64,000 nucleotides of DNA from Clostridiales bacterium (GTDB lineage Bacteria; Bacillota; Clostridia; Saccharofermentanales; DTU023): positions 18,446 to 82,445 of the forward strand of contig SFFI01000010.1 of the NCBI GenBank assembly GCA_004556925.1, written 5' to 3'. Position numbers and translations under genes: made by a program. The notes under the pieces are model-generated. The model was not told the origin of the DNA and did no database searches. It saw only the letters and a program-made list of their open reading frames with translations. This document shows positions 17,829-27,062 of this stretch, piece after piece (position 1 is the stretch's first letter; every line of letters begins with the position of its first letter).

Positions 17829-18695
17829 ATGGACGCTTATTTAGCTAGAGCAGAGCAAGTCCTCGCCCAAGGCAAGCGCAGAAAAGAGTTGCGCTTGCCC
17901 AGACCCTTTAAGGTCAGTCTAGCTATTCTAACCTTCTTAGCCTTTATTGCGGTCTTTGGTCCCCACCTGGCCCCCTACGGGGTGAATGAGATGACGGACG
18001 CATTATTAGTCCCTCCCAGCCCGGGCCACTGGTTTGGCACAGACGATATTGGCCGCGATATTTTTACCATGGTTCTTTATGGGGCCCGCACGTCACTCTT
18101 GGTGGGTATCGTTGCCGCCTTAATTTCCATGTTTATTGGCACCAGTTTGGGCGCTGTGGCTGGCTACTATGGGGGAAAGCTGGACCGTTTTCTCAATGAA
18201 CTGATTAATATTTTCTTGATGCTGCCTACTTTTTTCCTGATTATCATGGTGGTGGCTATCTTTGGCTCTAGCATGGGAAAGGTGACCTTGGTCATAGGCC
18301 TAACCTCCTGGATGGGGACCGCCAAGATTATGAATGCCCAGACCAAGTCCCTCAAGGAAAGGACCTTTGTCAAAGCCGGTAAGGTCCTGGGTGAAAATGA
18401 TCGCGCAGTTCTCTTTCGCTATATCGTTCCTCACGGCATCTTCCCCGTCCTGGCTAATGTCTCCCAATCTATCTCCTCGGCGATCCTCTTTGAGGCCAGC
18501 CTCTCCTTTTTGGGTTTAGGGGATCCCAATGTCATGAGCTGGGGCCAGATTATCTACCTGGGCAAGGCCTACATGGGGCGAGGCTGGTGGGTCGCGGCTT
18601 TTGGCGGTCTGGCTATTGTCATCACCATGTTTGCCTTCCACCTCTTAGCCGAAGGCCTTAACCAAATCCTGCAACCTCAGGCCGGAGGACGCTAA
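17829..18695 (+). CDS. Peptide/nickel ABC importer permease, DppC/OppC type
   Basis: A 288-residue second permease with the DppC hallmark GTDDIGRDIFTMVLYGART near residue 75 and the EAA loop near residues 180-200. It has a short cytosolic N-terminus, a first helix, a periplasm-facing stretch and then five helices. It begins 8 bp after the DppB-type gene with AGGAGG overlapping that gene's stop. It ends with TAATG shared with the next ATPase gene, so translation is coupled. Confidence 0.93.
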   Translation: MDAYLARAEQVLAQGKRRKELRLPRPFKVSLAILTFLAFIAVFGPHLAPYGVNEMTDALLVPPSPGHWFGTDDIGRDIFTMVLYGARTSLLVGIVAALISMFIGTSLGAVAGYYGGKLDRFLNELINIFLMLPTFFLIIMVVAIFGSSMGKVTLVIGLTSWMGTAKIMNAQTKSLKERTFVKAGKVLGENDRAVLFRYIVPHGIFPVLANVSQSISSAILFEASLSFLGLGDPNVMSWGQIIYLGKAYMGRGWWVAAFGGLAIVITMFAFHLLAEGLNQILQPQAGGR

Positions 18696-19693
18696 TGCTT
18701 AACATCAATAAGCTTAATTTGTATTACCAGACAGAAGATCGGCCAGTTTGGGCCCTCAGGGACCTTAACCTGCACTTGGAAGCGGGTAAGTCCTACGGAA
18801 TTGTGGGAGAATCAGGTTCGGGAAAAACAACTCTTGCTATGGCGATTCTTGGCTTGCTGCCGGCCAGCGCACAGGTCGAGGGGGAGATTTTCTTTGAAGG
18901 CGACAACCTGCTTGAACTGCCAGAAGAGAGCCTACGCCAGCTACGTTGGACCAAGCTAGCCGTTGTATTCCAAGCCTCTATGAACAGCTTTAGTCCTGTC
19001 CACCGGGTATCAAGTAGCTTTGAGGATATTTACCTGGCCCACCGGCCGCGCGCCTCTAAACGTGAGGTAGCGGCTAGGGCCAAAGACTTGTTTGACTTGG
19101 TTAATCTCGATGACTGGGTGTACCGAGCTTACCCCCATGAGTTATCTGGCGGCATGATGCAAAGGGTTAATATCGCCTTAAGCCTCATGCTGGAGCCGGA
19201 CCTCCTGATTATGGATGAAGCAACGACCGCCCTTGATGTGCTTACGGAAAAGCAGATTTTGGAAGAACTCCTGGCTATTGAGCCGAAGGTACCTCTGACG
19301 CGGATCATGATTACCCACGATGTTTCTGTAGTCGCTAGCTCCTGCCAAGAGGTCTTGGTTATGTATGCGGGTTGTCTCTTAGAGCAGGGGCCGGTAGACC
19401 AGGTTTTTGATCACCCCTGCCATCCCTATACAGAGGGTCTCTTGTCATCATTCCCCGACCTTAACCAACGGGGACAGCGGCTGCAAGGTATTCCGGGTAG
19501 CCTGCCTGACTTGAGAGAGGAAGGCCACGCCTGCCCCTTTGCCGACCGCTGCCCCCATGCGCAAACGCTTTGCTATCAGGAAAAACCGCTTCTGACTCCC
19601 ATCGCACAAGACCCGCAAACGTCAGCTGGCTGCCTGGTAGACCCAGGGCATTATGTCGCCTGTCATTTCCCCCGGAGGTCCCAGGATGAGTAA
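18695..19693 (+). CDS. Peptide/nickel ABC importer ATPase, DppD/OppD type
   Basis: A 332-residue ATPase with Walker A GESGSGKTT (about residue 36), Q-loop VFQASMNSFSP, signature LSGGMMQR and Walker B LLIMDEATTALD. The C-terminal oligopeptide extension carries a Cys cluster (CPFADRCPH, CYQE, AGCLV), as in family members that bind a [4Fe-4S] cluster. The ATG overlaps the previous stop, and its own end overlaps the start of the DppF-type gene by 8 bp. Confidence 0.93.
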   Translation: MLNINKLNLYYQTEDRPVWALRDLNLHLEAGKSYGIVGESGSGKTTLAMAILGLLPASAQVEGEIFFEGDNLLELPEESLRQLRWTKLAVVFQASMNSFSPVHRVSSSFEDIYLAHRPRASKREVAARAKDLFDLVNLDDWVYRAYPHELSGGMMQRVNIALSLMLEPDLLIMDEATTALDVLTEKQILEELLAIEPKVPLTRIMITHDVSVVASSCQEVLVMYAGCLLEQGPVDQVFDHPCHPYTEGLLSSFPDLNQRGQRLQGIPGSLPDLREEGHACPFADRCPHAQTLCYQEKPLLTPIAQDPQTSAGCLVDPGHYVACHFPRRSQDE

Positions 19694-20516
19694 TTACGCA
19701 GATAGGCCCTTGCTCGAGGTCAACCACCTGGTCAAATACTTTTACGGGGGCCGGCAAAAGGTCATTAAGGCCGTAGACGGGGTTAGCTTCCAGCTGAGAC
19801 CAGGGGAGAGCCTGGGCTTAATTGGAGAATCTGGCTGCGGGAAGTCTACCTTAGCTAGGCTCCTACTTGGCCTAGAACAGGCGGACAAGGGGGAAATCCT
19901 GCTAGAGGGCAAGTCCAACCAAGAACTTTTACGCCAGGACCGCTTGGCCTATTATCGACGCGTCCAGACGGTCTTCCAGAACCCCTATGATGTCTTCGAC
20001 CGACGGTTGACCATTGGTGATATCTTGCTACGTCCCCTCCAACTCCACGGCTTAGTGAAGTCTAAAGTAGAGGGCTTGGCCCGCGCTATGGAAGCCCTGG
20101 AACAAGCCGGTCTCCTTCCGGCAGAGGACTTTATCCGCCGTTATCCTTATGAATTATCTGGCGGACAGCTCCAGCGTATTGCGATCTTGAGGGCCATGCT
20201 CTTGAGCCCCCGCCTTTTGATTGCCGATGAACCGGTCACCAACTTGGACGTATCTGTGCGGGCAGAAGTGATCAATATGCTCTTGGACCTCAAGGCGGCA
20301 AGCCATATGGCCTTGATTTTTATCAGTCATGACCTGGCGACAACCGCTTATATTTCTGACCGCCTCATGGTCATGCAAGCCGGGCATATTGTAGAGGCAG
20401 GTTCTACCGAAGAAATTCTCGCAGGCCCCCAAGATCCCTATACCCGTTTACTCCTAGACAATTGCCAGGGACTCAAGCGGTCTCAGCGTCAACGCTCAAT
20501 GACAGGCAAAGTATGA
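19686..20516 (+). CDS. Peptide/nickel ABC importer ATPase, DppF/OppF type
   Basis: About 276 residues, the second ATPase of the importer. Walker A GESGCGKST, Q-loop TVFQNPYD, signature LSGGQLQR and Walker B LLIADEPVTNLD are all intact. ATG 19686 has CGGAGG 7 nt upstream and is preferred to ATG 19653. It lacks the usual Cys-rich OppF tail and ends shortly after the EEILAGPQDPYT motif. Confidence 0.92.
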   Translation: MSNYADRPLLEVNHLVKYFYGGRQKVIKAVDGVSFQLRPGESLGLIGESGCGKSTLARLLLGLEQADKGEILLEGKSNQELLRQDRLAYYRRVQTVFQNPYDVFDRRLTIGDILLRPLQLHGLVKSKVEGLARAMEALEQAGLLPAEDFIRRYPYELSGGQLQRIAILRAMLLSPRLLIADEPVTNLDVSVRAEVINMLLDLKAASHMALIFISHDLATTAYISDRLMVMQAGHIVEAGSTEEILAGPQDPYTRLLLDNCQGLKRSQRQRSMTGKV

Positions 20517-20605
20517 GTGGAGGCCTGCATTAATAAGTGATAATTCTCCAGTGCAGCAGAGTGCGAACTGGTTAATTATAAAAAATACGAATGGAGAAAT
20601 AGTCA

Positions 20606-22183
20606 ATGAAACACATGCTTCAAAAACTAACGAGCCTATTCCTGACCCTCATCCTTATCCTGGGTGTAGCCGGCACGGCCGTCTTTGCTGAAGAAGAATC
20701 AGAACCTGTGGACGGAGGCACTTTTATAGTGGCAATCCCCAGCGAACCCGGAGCCTACATCCCCAGCTTTGGCAACCCTAATGAGGGTTACATTGTCGTA
20801 CAAAATATCATGAACAAGCTGGTGAAGCTCAACGTCGATAACGAGGTTGTACCTGACCTCGCAGAATCCTGGGAATTTTCCGAGGACGGTAAAACCTTGA
20901 CCTTCCACCTGCATGAGGGCGTCAAATGGCACGACGGTGTAGATTTTAGTGCAGAGGACGTTGTCTTTACCTTCCAGAAAGCGATCGAAGTGAAGGGCTT
21001 TGCCTCGGGCTTCCTGTCTAAACTCGAAGCTATTAATGCCCCAGACGAAAACACGGTAGAACTCGTTTTAGCAGAACCTGATGTCTCTATCCTGGGCCGC
21101 TTGGCCTGGATGGGCACCTATATCATGCCCAAGCACCTTTATGAAGAGGGCGATGTGCTGGAGAATCCCACCAACCAGAACCCCATTGGTACAGGTCCCT
21201 TCAAGTTTGTAGAACAGGTCGCAGGCGAAAGCATTACCATAGAGCGCAATGATGAATTTTTCGGTGAAAAAGCCCACCTGGATAAGGTAATCTTCCGGGT
21301 CATCCCTGACCAGATGGCTGCCCACCAAGCCTGGCTAGCTGGCGAAGTCGACGACAACCGCCTAGGCGTGCCTGCTGCAGAAATGGATACCGTCAAGGAA
21401 ATGGAGGGTGTCATTAACTTCCCTATGGATTTCCCCAACATGGCAGGTATCCTCTTTAACATGGAAGAAGGCATTTTTACCGATGTCCGCCTGCGTCAAG
21501 CGATTGCTTACGCCATTGATGCCCAAGACCTCTTAACCCGTGTTTACAAGGATGAAGGTACAGTTGCTAAGTATTTTATCCCCTACCAATTTGCCTGGGC
21601 CATCAATGAAGACGCGACTATGCCTGAACATAATCCTGAAAAGGCCATGGAATTGATTGAAGAAGCCGGCTATGAAAAAGATGAAGACGGCTTCTACTTC
21701 ACCGTGACCGTCGACACCTATCCTGGCTGGGATAACTTTGTGCCTGTACTCAAGGCCCAATTGGAAAAATGTGGAATCAAACTTGAGCATAACTCTATGG
21801 ATGACCCCACCTACGACGCGAAGATCCTCGACGATTTCGACTTTGAAATGACCCTCCTGGGCGGCTATATTGGTCCTGATGTCTCTGCTATCGACGCAAA
21901 ATTCGGTACTGATGGCGGCATGAACTACGGACATTATAGCCGGGAAGAGGTTGATAAACTTCTGGCTGATGGCCTCAAGGAAACTGACCCTGAAAAACGT
22001 GCTGAACTTTATAAGGAAGTACAGAGCTACCTGCAGGAAGACCTGCCCATGGTTTTCTTCCGCAACTTCGGTTATACCGGCTTCCTCAAAGACTACATCA
22101 AGGGTCACCCCTCGACAGAGGCCCGCAAGACCTCTTCAGAGTATGAGTTAACCTCCGTATGGCTGGCTCCCAAAGGTGAATAG
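20606..22183 (+). CDS. Extracellular solute-binding protein family 5 (DppA/OppA type), no lipobox
   Basis: A 525-residue binding protein of the SBP_bac_5 family, the substrate receptor of the upstream importer. Residues 1-28 form a signal peptide ending AVFA before EEE, a type I signal peptidase site. No Cys is present in the first 60 residues, which is odd for a Gram-positive binding protein because these are normally lipoproteins. Domain I begins GGTFIVAIPSEPG and the family motif LAESWEFSEDGKTLTFHL is near residue 75. GGAG precedes the ATG. A separate weak promoter (TATAAA near 20578) may boost expression. A strong terminator follows. The ligand could be a peptide or a metal complex. Confidence 0.92.
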   Translation: MKHMLQKLTSLFLTLILILGVAGTAVFAEEESEPVDGGTFIVAIPSEPGAYIPSFGNPNEGYIVVQNIMNKLVKLNVDNEVVPDLAESWEFSEDGKTLTFHLHEGVKWHDGVDFSAEDVVFTFQKAIEVKGFASGFLSKLEAINAPDENTVELVLAEPDVSILGRLAWMGTYIMPKHLYEEGDVLENPTNQNPIGTGPFKFVEQVAGESITIERNDEFFGEKAHLDKVIFRVIPDQMAAHQAWLAGEVDDNRLGVPAAEMDTVKEMEGVINFPMDFPNMAGILFNMEEGIFTDVRLRQAIAYAIDAQDLLTRVYKDEGTVAKYFIPYQFAWAINEDATMPEHNPEKAMELIEEAGYEKDEDGFYFTVTVDTYPGWDNFVPVLKAQLEKCGIKLEHNSMDDPTYDAKILDDFDFEMTLLGGYIGPDVSAIDAKFGTDGGMNYGHYSREEVDKLLADGLKETDPEKRAELYKEVQSYLQEDLPMVFFRNFGYTGFLKDYIKGHPSTEARKTSSEYELTSVWLAPKGE

Positions 22184-22280
22184 GGCTGGTGGACCTAGCG
22201 TCTGAAGCGAGTCCTTTAGACTAGAGATAGGGTCTATTGGGCTAATGGCCCTGAAGGATAGGCCATGACTCTAGATCTTA

Positions 22281-22327
22281 AAAGAGGGTATCTCTTTCAC
22301 AGCTGTGAATGGAGATACCCTCTTTTT
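22281..22327 (+). terminator. Terminator of the ABC importer operon
   Basis: AAAGAGGGTATCTC (22281-22294) pairs over 14 bp with GAGATACCCTCTTT (22312-22325) across a 17-nt loop, with a T-rich 3' side. It closes the importer operon about 100 bp after the binding-protein stop. Confidence 0.9.
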
Positions 22328-22442
22328 ATGCTTAAATTAGAGATAAGTCCTAAGCTTGATGAGGTTAGGAGAACGGACTTCAAATGGTTAAATTTGCGTT
22401 AGAATGAAGGCAAAGCAGCTTGTCTGGATAAAGAGGTGGTGT

Positions 22443-23078
22443 ATGAATACTGTACCCTATTTGGTGGGCATTGCTGGTGGCAGTGCCTCCGGCAAAACGA
22501 CGATCATCAAGAAGCTGAGAGATATTTTTCAGGATGATATTACCCTGATCAGCCATGATTATTATTACTGGACCCATGATGACCTGAGCCTGGAAGAGCG
22601 GGCTAAATTGAATTATGACCACCCCCAGTCTTTTGAGACTTCCAAGCTAATTGAGGATTTAATTGCCTTGAAGCAAGGCCATGCAGTAGATGTGCCCATT
22701 TATGATTTTACCCTCCACACCAGAAAAAAGGAGACACTGAGGATTGAGTCCAAGCCGGTCATTCTGGTGGAAGGGATCCTCATTTTGGAAAATGCAGACT
22801 TGCGTGACCTTTTTGATTTGAAGGTCTTTGTGGATACAGATGCAGATGAAAGGCTGCTGCGCCGCATCGTCCGAGATACCCAGGAAAGAGGCCGGAGTCT
22901 GGAAAGTGTGCTCAATCAGTACATTACGACGGTCAAGCCCATGCATGAGGAATTTGTAGCGCCTAGTAAAAAATACGCAGATGTGATCATTCCGCGCGGG
23001 GGCAAAAATGCTCCAGCCGTAAAGATGCTGATAGAGTATATTAACACGATGCTACAGAGCCAGGAGCAAGGACTCTAA
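22443..23078 (+). CDS. udk: Uridine kinase
   Basis: A 211-residue P-loop kinase that phosphorylates uridine and cytidine in pyrimidine salvage, partner in pathway to cdd at the start of the window. P-loop GGSASGKTT lies at residues 9-17, the family motif YDHPQSFET near 60 and the lid region RIVRDTQERGR near 140; the C-terminus YADVIIPRGG is typical. ATG 22443, with AGAGG just upstream, is better than ATG 22404. A TAGAAT -10 element near 22399 would place the transcript start after the longer alternative. It is monocistronic. Confidence 0.95.
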   Translation: MNTVPYLVGIAGGSASGKTTIIKKLRDIFQDDITLISHDYYYWTHDDLSLEERAKLNYDHPQSFETSKLIEDLIALKQGHAVDVPIYDFTLHTRKKETLRIESKPVILVEGILILENADLRDLFDLKVFVDTDADERLLRRIVRDTQERGRSLESVLNQYITTVKPMHEEFVAPSKKYADVIIPRGGKNAPAVKMLIEYINTMLQSQEQGL

Positions 23079-23354
23079 TCCAGTTTGCGCGATAGACTCA
23101 GCCGTTCACGGAGAATCTGTAAGAATTCTAGGAAAAGCGAAATTTTAGACCGTCTTGACCAGCCATTTACAGCAATCTTGTACACAAGTGTCCAAGACTG
23201 CTGGTTAAGCCTTTGTTTAAATTTAAGATTAAGTGCCCTGCGGAAGAGAGGGAGCAAGGGATTTATAGTCTGTGAGTTTCCTTTGTTAACAATTGGCCCT
23301 TCTTAACTTGCTATCATTCTCTCGACAGTTGCTATTAAAAGGTATGAATCCCGA
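23079..23354. other. Intergenic stretch without a recognisable gene
   Basis: The interval between udk and the lipoprotein gene has open frames of 60-73 codons on both strands, but they lack ribosome binding sites and family features. I see no terminator after udk, no tRNA and no clear repeat. The only feature found is the lipoprotein promoter at its right edge. Confidence 0.5.
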
Positions 23355-23383
23355 TTGATAGTATTTCATGTTAATTGTATTTT
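23355..23383 (+). promoter_or_regulatory. Promoter of the lipoprotein gene
   Basis: TTGATA (23355-23360), 17-bp spacer and TATTTT (23378-23383), 24 bp before the ATG at 23408, with AAGGAGAG between. Confidence 0.65.
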
Positions 23384-23407
23384 ACGTATTTAAGGAGAGT
23401 TTTAAGC

Positions 23408-23926
23408 ATGAAAAAAGGATTATTACTGAGCCTCGTTGCTGTACTGATCGTATCTCTAGCCGCTTGTGGCGCACCTGCTAAGGACGACACTAGCAAAGCT
23501 ACTAAAGAAGATAGCAAAGTAGAGGCAACCAGTGCAGAAGCCAAGAAAGATGAGGCTAAAGAAGAGGCCACTACAGCCGAAGAAAAGCAAGATGACAAAA
23601 AGGCTGACGCCATGGAAACTGGTGTTTATACCCTCATCAACAAGACTGGCGAAAAAATTACTGAGCTCTATCACTATGAGAATGGCGCTAAGGATAAGGG
23701 CGCTAACTTAGCAGACAAGGGTTTAGCCGATGGTGATAGTGTTGACAGCACAGTAGAATTACCTGCAGATAAAACAGAAGGCTACGAGAGCACCTTGGAA
23801 TTCACCACAGAGTCTGGCTATACTGCCAAGTATGAGACTTTACATTTTGAGACCGTCAAAATTGAGCTTATTGCTGAAGATGCGATGACGGGCGCTACTC
23901 CAATTGTGTTTGTCACAGGTGAATAA
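23408..23926 (+). CDS. Lipoprotein of unknown function with charged linker
   Basis: A 172-residue protein. Residues 1-20 form a lipoprotein signal peptide with lipobox LAAC (Cys20). The next 55 residues are a low-complexity Lys/Glu/Ala/Asp linker. The remaining roughly 100 residues look like a compact beta-rich domain beginning TGVYTLINKTGEKITELY. I do not recognise the domain. The in-frame ATG at 23375 is rejected because ATG 23408 has AAGGAGAG 9 nt upstream and gives a proper signal peptide. It has its own promoter and terminator, so it is a monocistronic surface lipoprotein. Confidence 0.82.
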   Translation: MKKGLLLSLVAVLIVSLAACGAPAKDDTSKATKEDSKVEATSAEAKKDEAKEEATTAEEKQDDKKADAMETGVYTLINKTGEKITELYHYENGAKDKGANLADKGLADGDSVDSTVELPADKTEGYESTLEFTTESGYTAKYETLHFETVKIELIAEDAMTGATPIVFVTGE

Positions 23927-23966
23927 GCCTAGCTAAATTTTGCGGCCTACTATTTGGCCATATACG

Positions 23967-24002
23967 GGGCTGCGCCGGAAGGAAATCCGGCGCAGCCCTT
24001 TT
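23967..24002 (+). terminator. Terminator of the lipoprotein gene
   Basis: A perfect 12-bp stem GGGCTGCGCCGG / CCGGCGCAGCCC with an 8-nt loop, then TTTT. It lies 40 bp after the stop. Confidence 0.9.
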
Positions 24003-24085
24003 AAGTCCAGCTTTTTGCTTAGATGAAAGTCTTGGAGGAGACTCAAGCTTTGTAGTTTACAGGCTCGAACGGGCTAGCTTTGCCC

Positions 24086-25810
24086 TTATTGGGCCACTGT
24101 GTAGAGGGAGTAGAAGTAGTCCTTTCTGGCCATCAGCTGGTCAAAGGTCCCTTCTTCTGCAACCCTACCATTTTTCAGCACGACAATGCGGTCATAAGCG
24201 CTGAGCAGGGAGGCCTCCAAGCGGTGGGTGATGACCAGCCTTGTGAGATCCTCTAGGTCGAGGATCGACCGGGTAATTTTGGCGGAGGTTTCCGCATCTA
24301 AGGCCGAGGTAGCTTCATCTACCAGGAGGATGGAGTTTTTATGCAGGAGGCTGCGGGCGATGGCAATCCGCTGACGCTCACCACCAGATAGTTGGACGCC
24401 GTTTTCGCCGCAGAGATACCCTTGTCCCTTGGAGGCAATGAGCTGGTCCAAGCCCGCGGCCTGGATGGCCTGGTTCACTTCGTCTTGAGGAAAGTCTCTA
24501 TAGAGGGTGATGTTGTCCCTGATGCTAGCATTAAAAATAAAGACATTTTGTTGAATTAAGGTCAGCAAGTCGTACAGGGAGTGGGTGCTGATACTCCGCA
24601 ATTCTTGCTGATCATAGAAGATCTCCCCCCGATAATTGCGGTCTGCCCCCATGAGGAGCTGGAAAAGCGTGGACTTACCACTTCCAGATGCCCCTACCAA
24701 GGCTACGCACTCACCGGCAGCCACCTTTAAATCGAGGCCGCGCAGGACCTCATCTTCCTCGTCTCCTTGGTCATAAGCGTAATGCAGTTGACGAATATCC
24801 AAACTATCCTGCAGGACTTTATCTACCACCTGGCCTTCATCCTCAACATTTTCTTTGAGGATGTTTTCCATCTTGTGCATAAGGCTAGCTGCTGCCTGGC
24901 GCTTGGCCCAGAGATCTGGCAGCTCTTGGATCGACCGCAAGAGGATCCCTGTTAAATTAACGAAAGCCATGAGCATGCCTACGGTGAGGGCGGACTGGCT
25001 ATGAATGATCAGGGCACCGATCAGGAAGACCCCCATCTGGGCGCTGATCCCTGCCGTAATGCTGATCATCTGGACCCAGGCTTCCGCCCGCCGCTTGGCA
25101 CGTTTAGTGCCTTCTAGTTCCTGGTTGCTCTCAGCAAATTGTTGGAATAGGGCTTCTTCCGCCTGGAAAGCCTTGATAACTGAAAAACCACTCAGGCTAT
25201 CCTTGAGTTGGGCAATAAAGGCGGCATTCTGGTCAGAACTGGCCTTTTCCCACTGGGCCACCTTGCTCCCGCTCAAGAGAGCTGCCAGGATTGGCAGCGA
25301 CAAAAGCCCAATCGCTGTCAGGGTCATGAGGGGATTGTAGTAGAGCATGAGGGCTAGGCTTGTGCAAAAGACTAGGGCGTGTGAGACTAGGACAAAACTT
25401 CTCTCTAGATAATTTTGCTCGATGCTGGCAACATCATTGGATAAGGCCGACAAGTAGAGGGAAGTATCCTCCCGCGCAAAAGAGGCCAGGTTTTTCTGGG
25501 TCAGGTCTTGGTAGACCCGATTTTTGTATTGGATCATGGCCCGCTGCAGGAAGTTGGGCAAAACGTGCCGCCTGAGGCTCAAGGTGATAACTACCAAAGC
25601 TACGAGCCCCAAAGTCAGCCAGGAGAGCAAGGGGAGGGGCAGGGCCGTTGGGCTGCCTACCGCGGCATCCATGAGTTGCTGGATGAGCCATGACAGGAGG
25701 ACATTTAAGAGCCCCATGATGACCTCGCAGCAGAGACAAAGGGTCCAATTCAGCTTGTTGTGCTGAAACAAGCTAGCTGAAAGCTTATTTTTCTTCTGCA
25801 TTTTCTTCAT
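24086..25810 (-). CDS. ABC exporter, fused membrane and ATPase domains (MsbA/LmrA type)
   Basis: A half-size exporter of about 574 residues. Six membrane helices lie in residues about 15-310, followed by an ATPase with Walker A GASGSGKST, signature LSGGERQR and Walker B ILLVDEATSALD. The open frame extends to 25852, but ATG 25810 has AGGAGG 6 nt upstream. It overlaps the end of the upstream XRE-regulator gene by 26 bp, so the two are an operon and the regulator may respond to the exported compound. The substrate could be a lipid, peptide or drug. It could act as a homodimer, since no second half-transporter is adjacent. Confidence 0.9.
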   Translation of the reverse strand: MKKMQKKNKLSASLFQHNKLNWTLCLCCEVIMGLLNVLLSWLIQQLMDAAVGSPTALPLPLLSWLTLGLVALVVITLSLRRHVLPNFLQRAMIQYKNRVYQDLTQKNLASFAREDTSLYLSALSNDVASIEQNYLERSFVLVSHALVFCTSLALMLYYNPLMTLTAIGLLSLPILAALLSGSKVAQWEKASSDQNAAFIAQLKDSLSGFSVIKAFQAEEALFQQFAESNQELEGTKRAKRRAEAWVQMISITAGISAQMGVFLIGALIIHSQSALTVGMLMAFVNLTGILLRSIQELPDLWAKRQAAASLMHKMENILKENVEDEGQVVDKVLQDSLDIRQLHYAYDQGDEEDEVLRGLDLKVAAGECVALVGASGSGKSTLFQLLMGADRNYRGEIFYDQQELRSISTHSLYDLLTLIQQNVFIFNASIRDNITLYRDFPQDEVNQAIQAAGLDQLIASKGQGYLCGENGVQLSGGERQRIAIARSLLHKNSILLVDEATSALDAETSAKITRSILDLEDLTRLVITHRLEASLLSAYDRIVVLKNGRVAEEGTFDQLMARKDYFYSLYTVAQ

Positions 25811-26879
25811 GTTGTTCCTCCTGAATTTGTTTCCAAAGCGTATAGCTGGCATCAGCTGACAAGGCGAGTAGGGTCTCGCCGATAGCCTCTAAGCTATTTT
25901 GACCAAAGTCGTCATACACAAAGTAATTGTCTTCTAAAAAGAAATGCGGCAAGCCCTGCAGGTTAAAGTTAGGTTCTTGATCAAAACGCAGGGCGGCTGT
26001 TTTTGCTTCTTGCAGAGCCTGAGCAGTCTGGTCTATCTGGCCCAGCCCTTGGAGGATAACCGCTTCATGTGTTTTATAAATTACTAGGAGCTTATCGAAA
26101 ATAGACACCCGGTCGGGCTGGAGGAAGGAATCCAAGAGAGGCCAGGCGCGCTGTAAAATATCGCCCGCCTCCTCTAAGCGTCCCAAGTGATAGTAGGCCT
26201 GGGCGAAAGTAAAGCAAACTTGGAAGAATTTAGAGACCAGGACATAAAATTCCTGGGATAGTAGGGGGAGGGCCTGGTCACTTTGCCCCAGGTAATGAAC
26301 CATGGTTTCCGCAATGGCGAAGTCATTAATGCTGTAACTATTATTCTTCTTGAGTATCTCTAGGGCTTCTGTATATTTTCCTACTTCAATCAAGAGTTTC
26401 GCGATGATGTTCTCTACAACCTCCTGATTCACATGTGGATTATTATTTTGCTCAATAAAGTGTATGGCCTTGCGGTAGAGGAAGATGGCCCGCTCGAGGG
26501 AAGGCTTATCTGTCTCCTCTATGCCTTTTAGTTGGAAAAAACGTGCGGAATCAAAAAGTACTTGAAAATCATTGGGATAGCTTTTGAGGATGTCTTTAAC
26601 TTCCTCTAATCCGTCTTCATACTCCTTAGCCCGTGTCAGGTCTTTGAGCCTTGTAAGACACATTTCCCGATGCTGGCTGTTGAGCTCAAAGCCTGTGAGG
26701 GCGTCCAGAGATACTTGGAAAGTTTGGGCCAGGCGGAGGAGAAGAGGAAGTTCTGGGCAATTGGCACCCGATTCCCACTTGGACACCGCCCCCACGGACA
26801 CCCCCATTTTCTCTGCTAATTTCTCCTGGGTCAATCCCTGCTTATTGCGGTAGTATTTGATGTTATTTCCTAAATCCAT
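25785..26879 (-). CDS. XRE-family regulator with TPR-like helical C-terminus
   Basis: About 364 residues. Residues 1-65 form a Cro/C1-type helix-turn-helix (NIKYYRNKQGLTQEKLAEKM, then VSVGAVSKWESG). The rest is all-helical, with segments spaced like tetratricopeptide repeats, and probably senses a ligand or peptide. ATG 26879 is preferred to ATG 26891, since GGAGG lies 5 nt upstream of it. It is the first gene of a two-gene operon with the ABC exporter and likely controls that operon. The ligand is unknown. Confidence 0.82.
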   Translation of the reverse strand: MDLGNNIKYYRNKQGLTQEKLAEKMGVSVGAVSKWESGANCPELPLLLRLAQTFQVSLDALTGFELNSQHREMCLTRLKDLTRAKEYEDGLEEVKDILKSYPNDFQVLFDSARFFQLKGIEETDKPSLERAIFLYRKAIHFIEQNNNPHVNQEVVENIIAKLLIEVGKYTEALEILKKNNSYSINDFAIAETMVHYLGQSDQALPLLSQEFYVLVSKFFQVCFTFAQAYYHLGRLEEAGDILQRAWPLLDSFLQPDRVSIFDKLLVIYKTHEAVILQGLGQIDQTAQALQEAKTAALRFDQEPNFNLQGLPHFFLEDNYFVYDDFGQNSLEAIGETLLALSADASYTLWKQIQEEQHEENAEEK

Positions 26880-27062
26880 GTGTACCTCCATGTATTCCCT
26901 CTACATTGTTCCTTCTATGTCTTCGCTCGAGGTCCAGTAAATTATGTAGGCCTCTTGGTCCCGAAACAATAGGTCGCAAGTAAAGTTAATCAAGAAATAT
27001 TTTTACTTCTAGTCAACTCTACGGAGGAAAGAATCATATCTGAGAGGAGCACATCGACTGAG

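Noticed and set aside
21533..22108. 191-codon minus-strand frame inside the binding-protein gene
   Set aside because: Antisense to a well-supported solute-binding protein gene; no family features.
16855..22183. Dedicated nickel importer supplying HypA and HypB
   Set aside because: The permeases, ATPases and binding protein are of the broad peptide/nickel family and nothing visible favours nickel; the hyp operon is 6 kb away with unrelated genes between.
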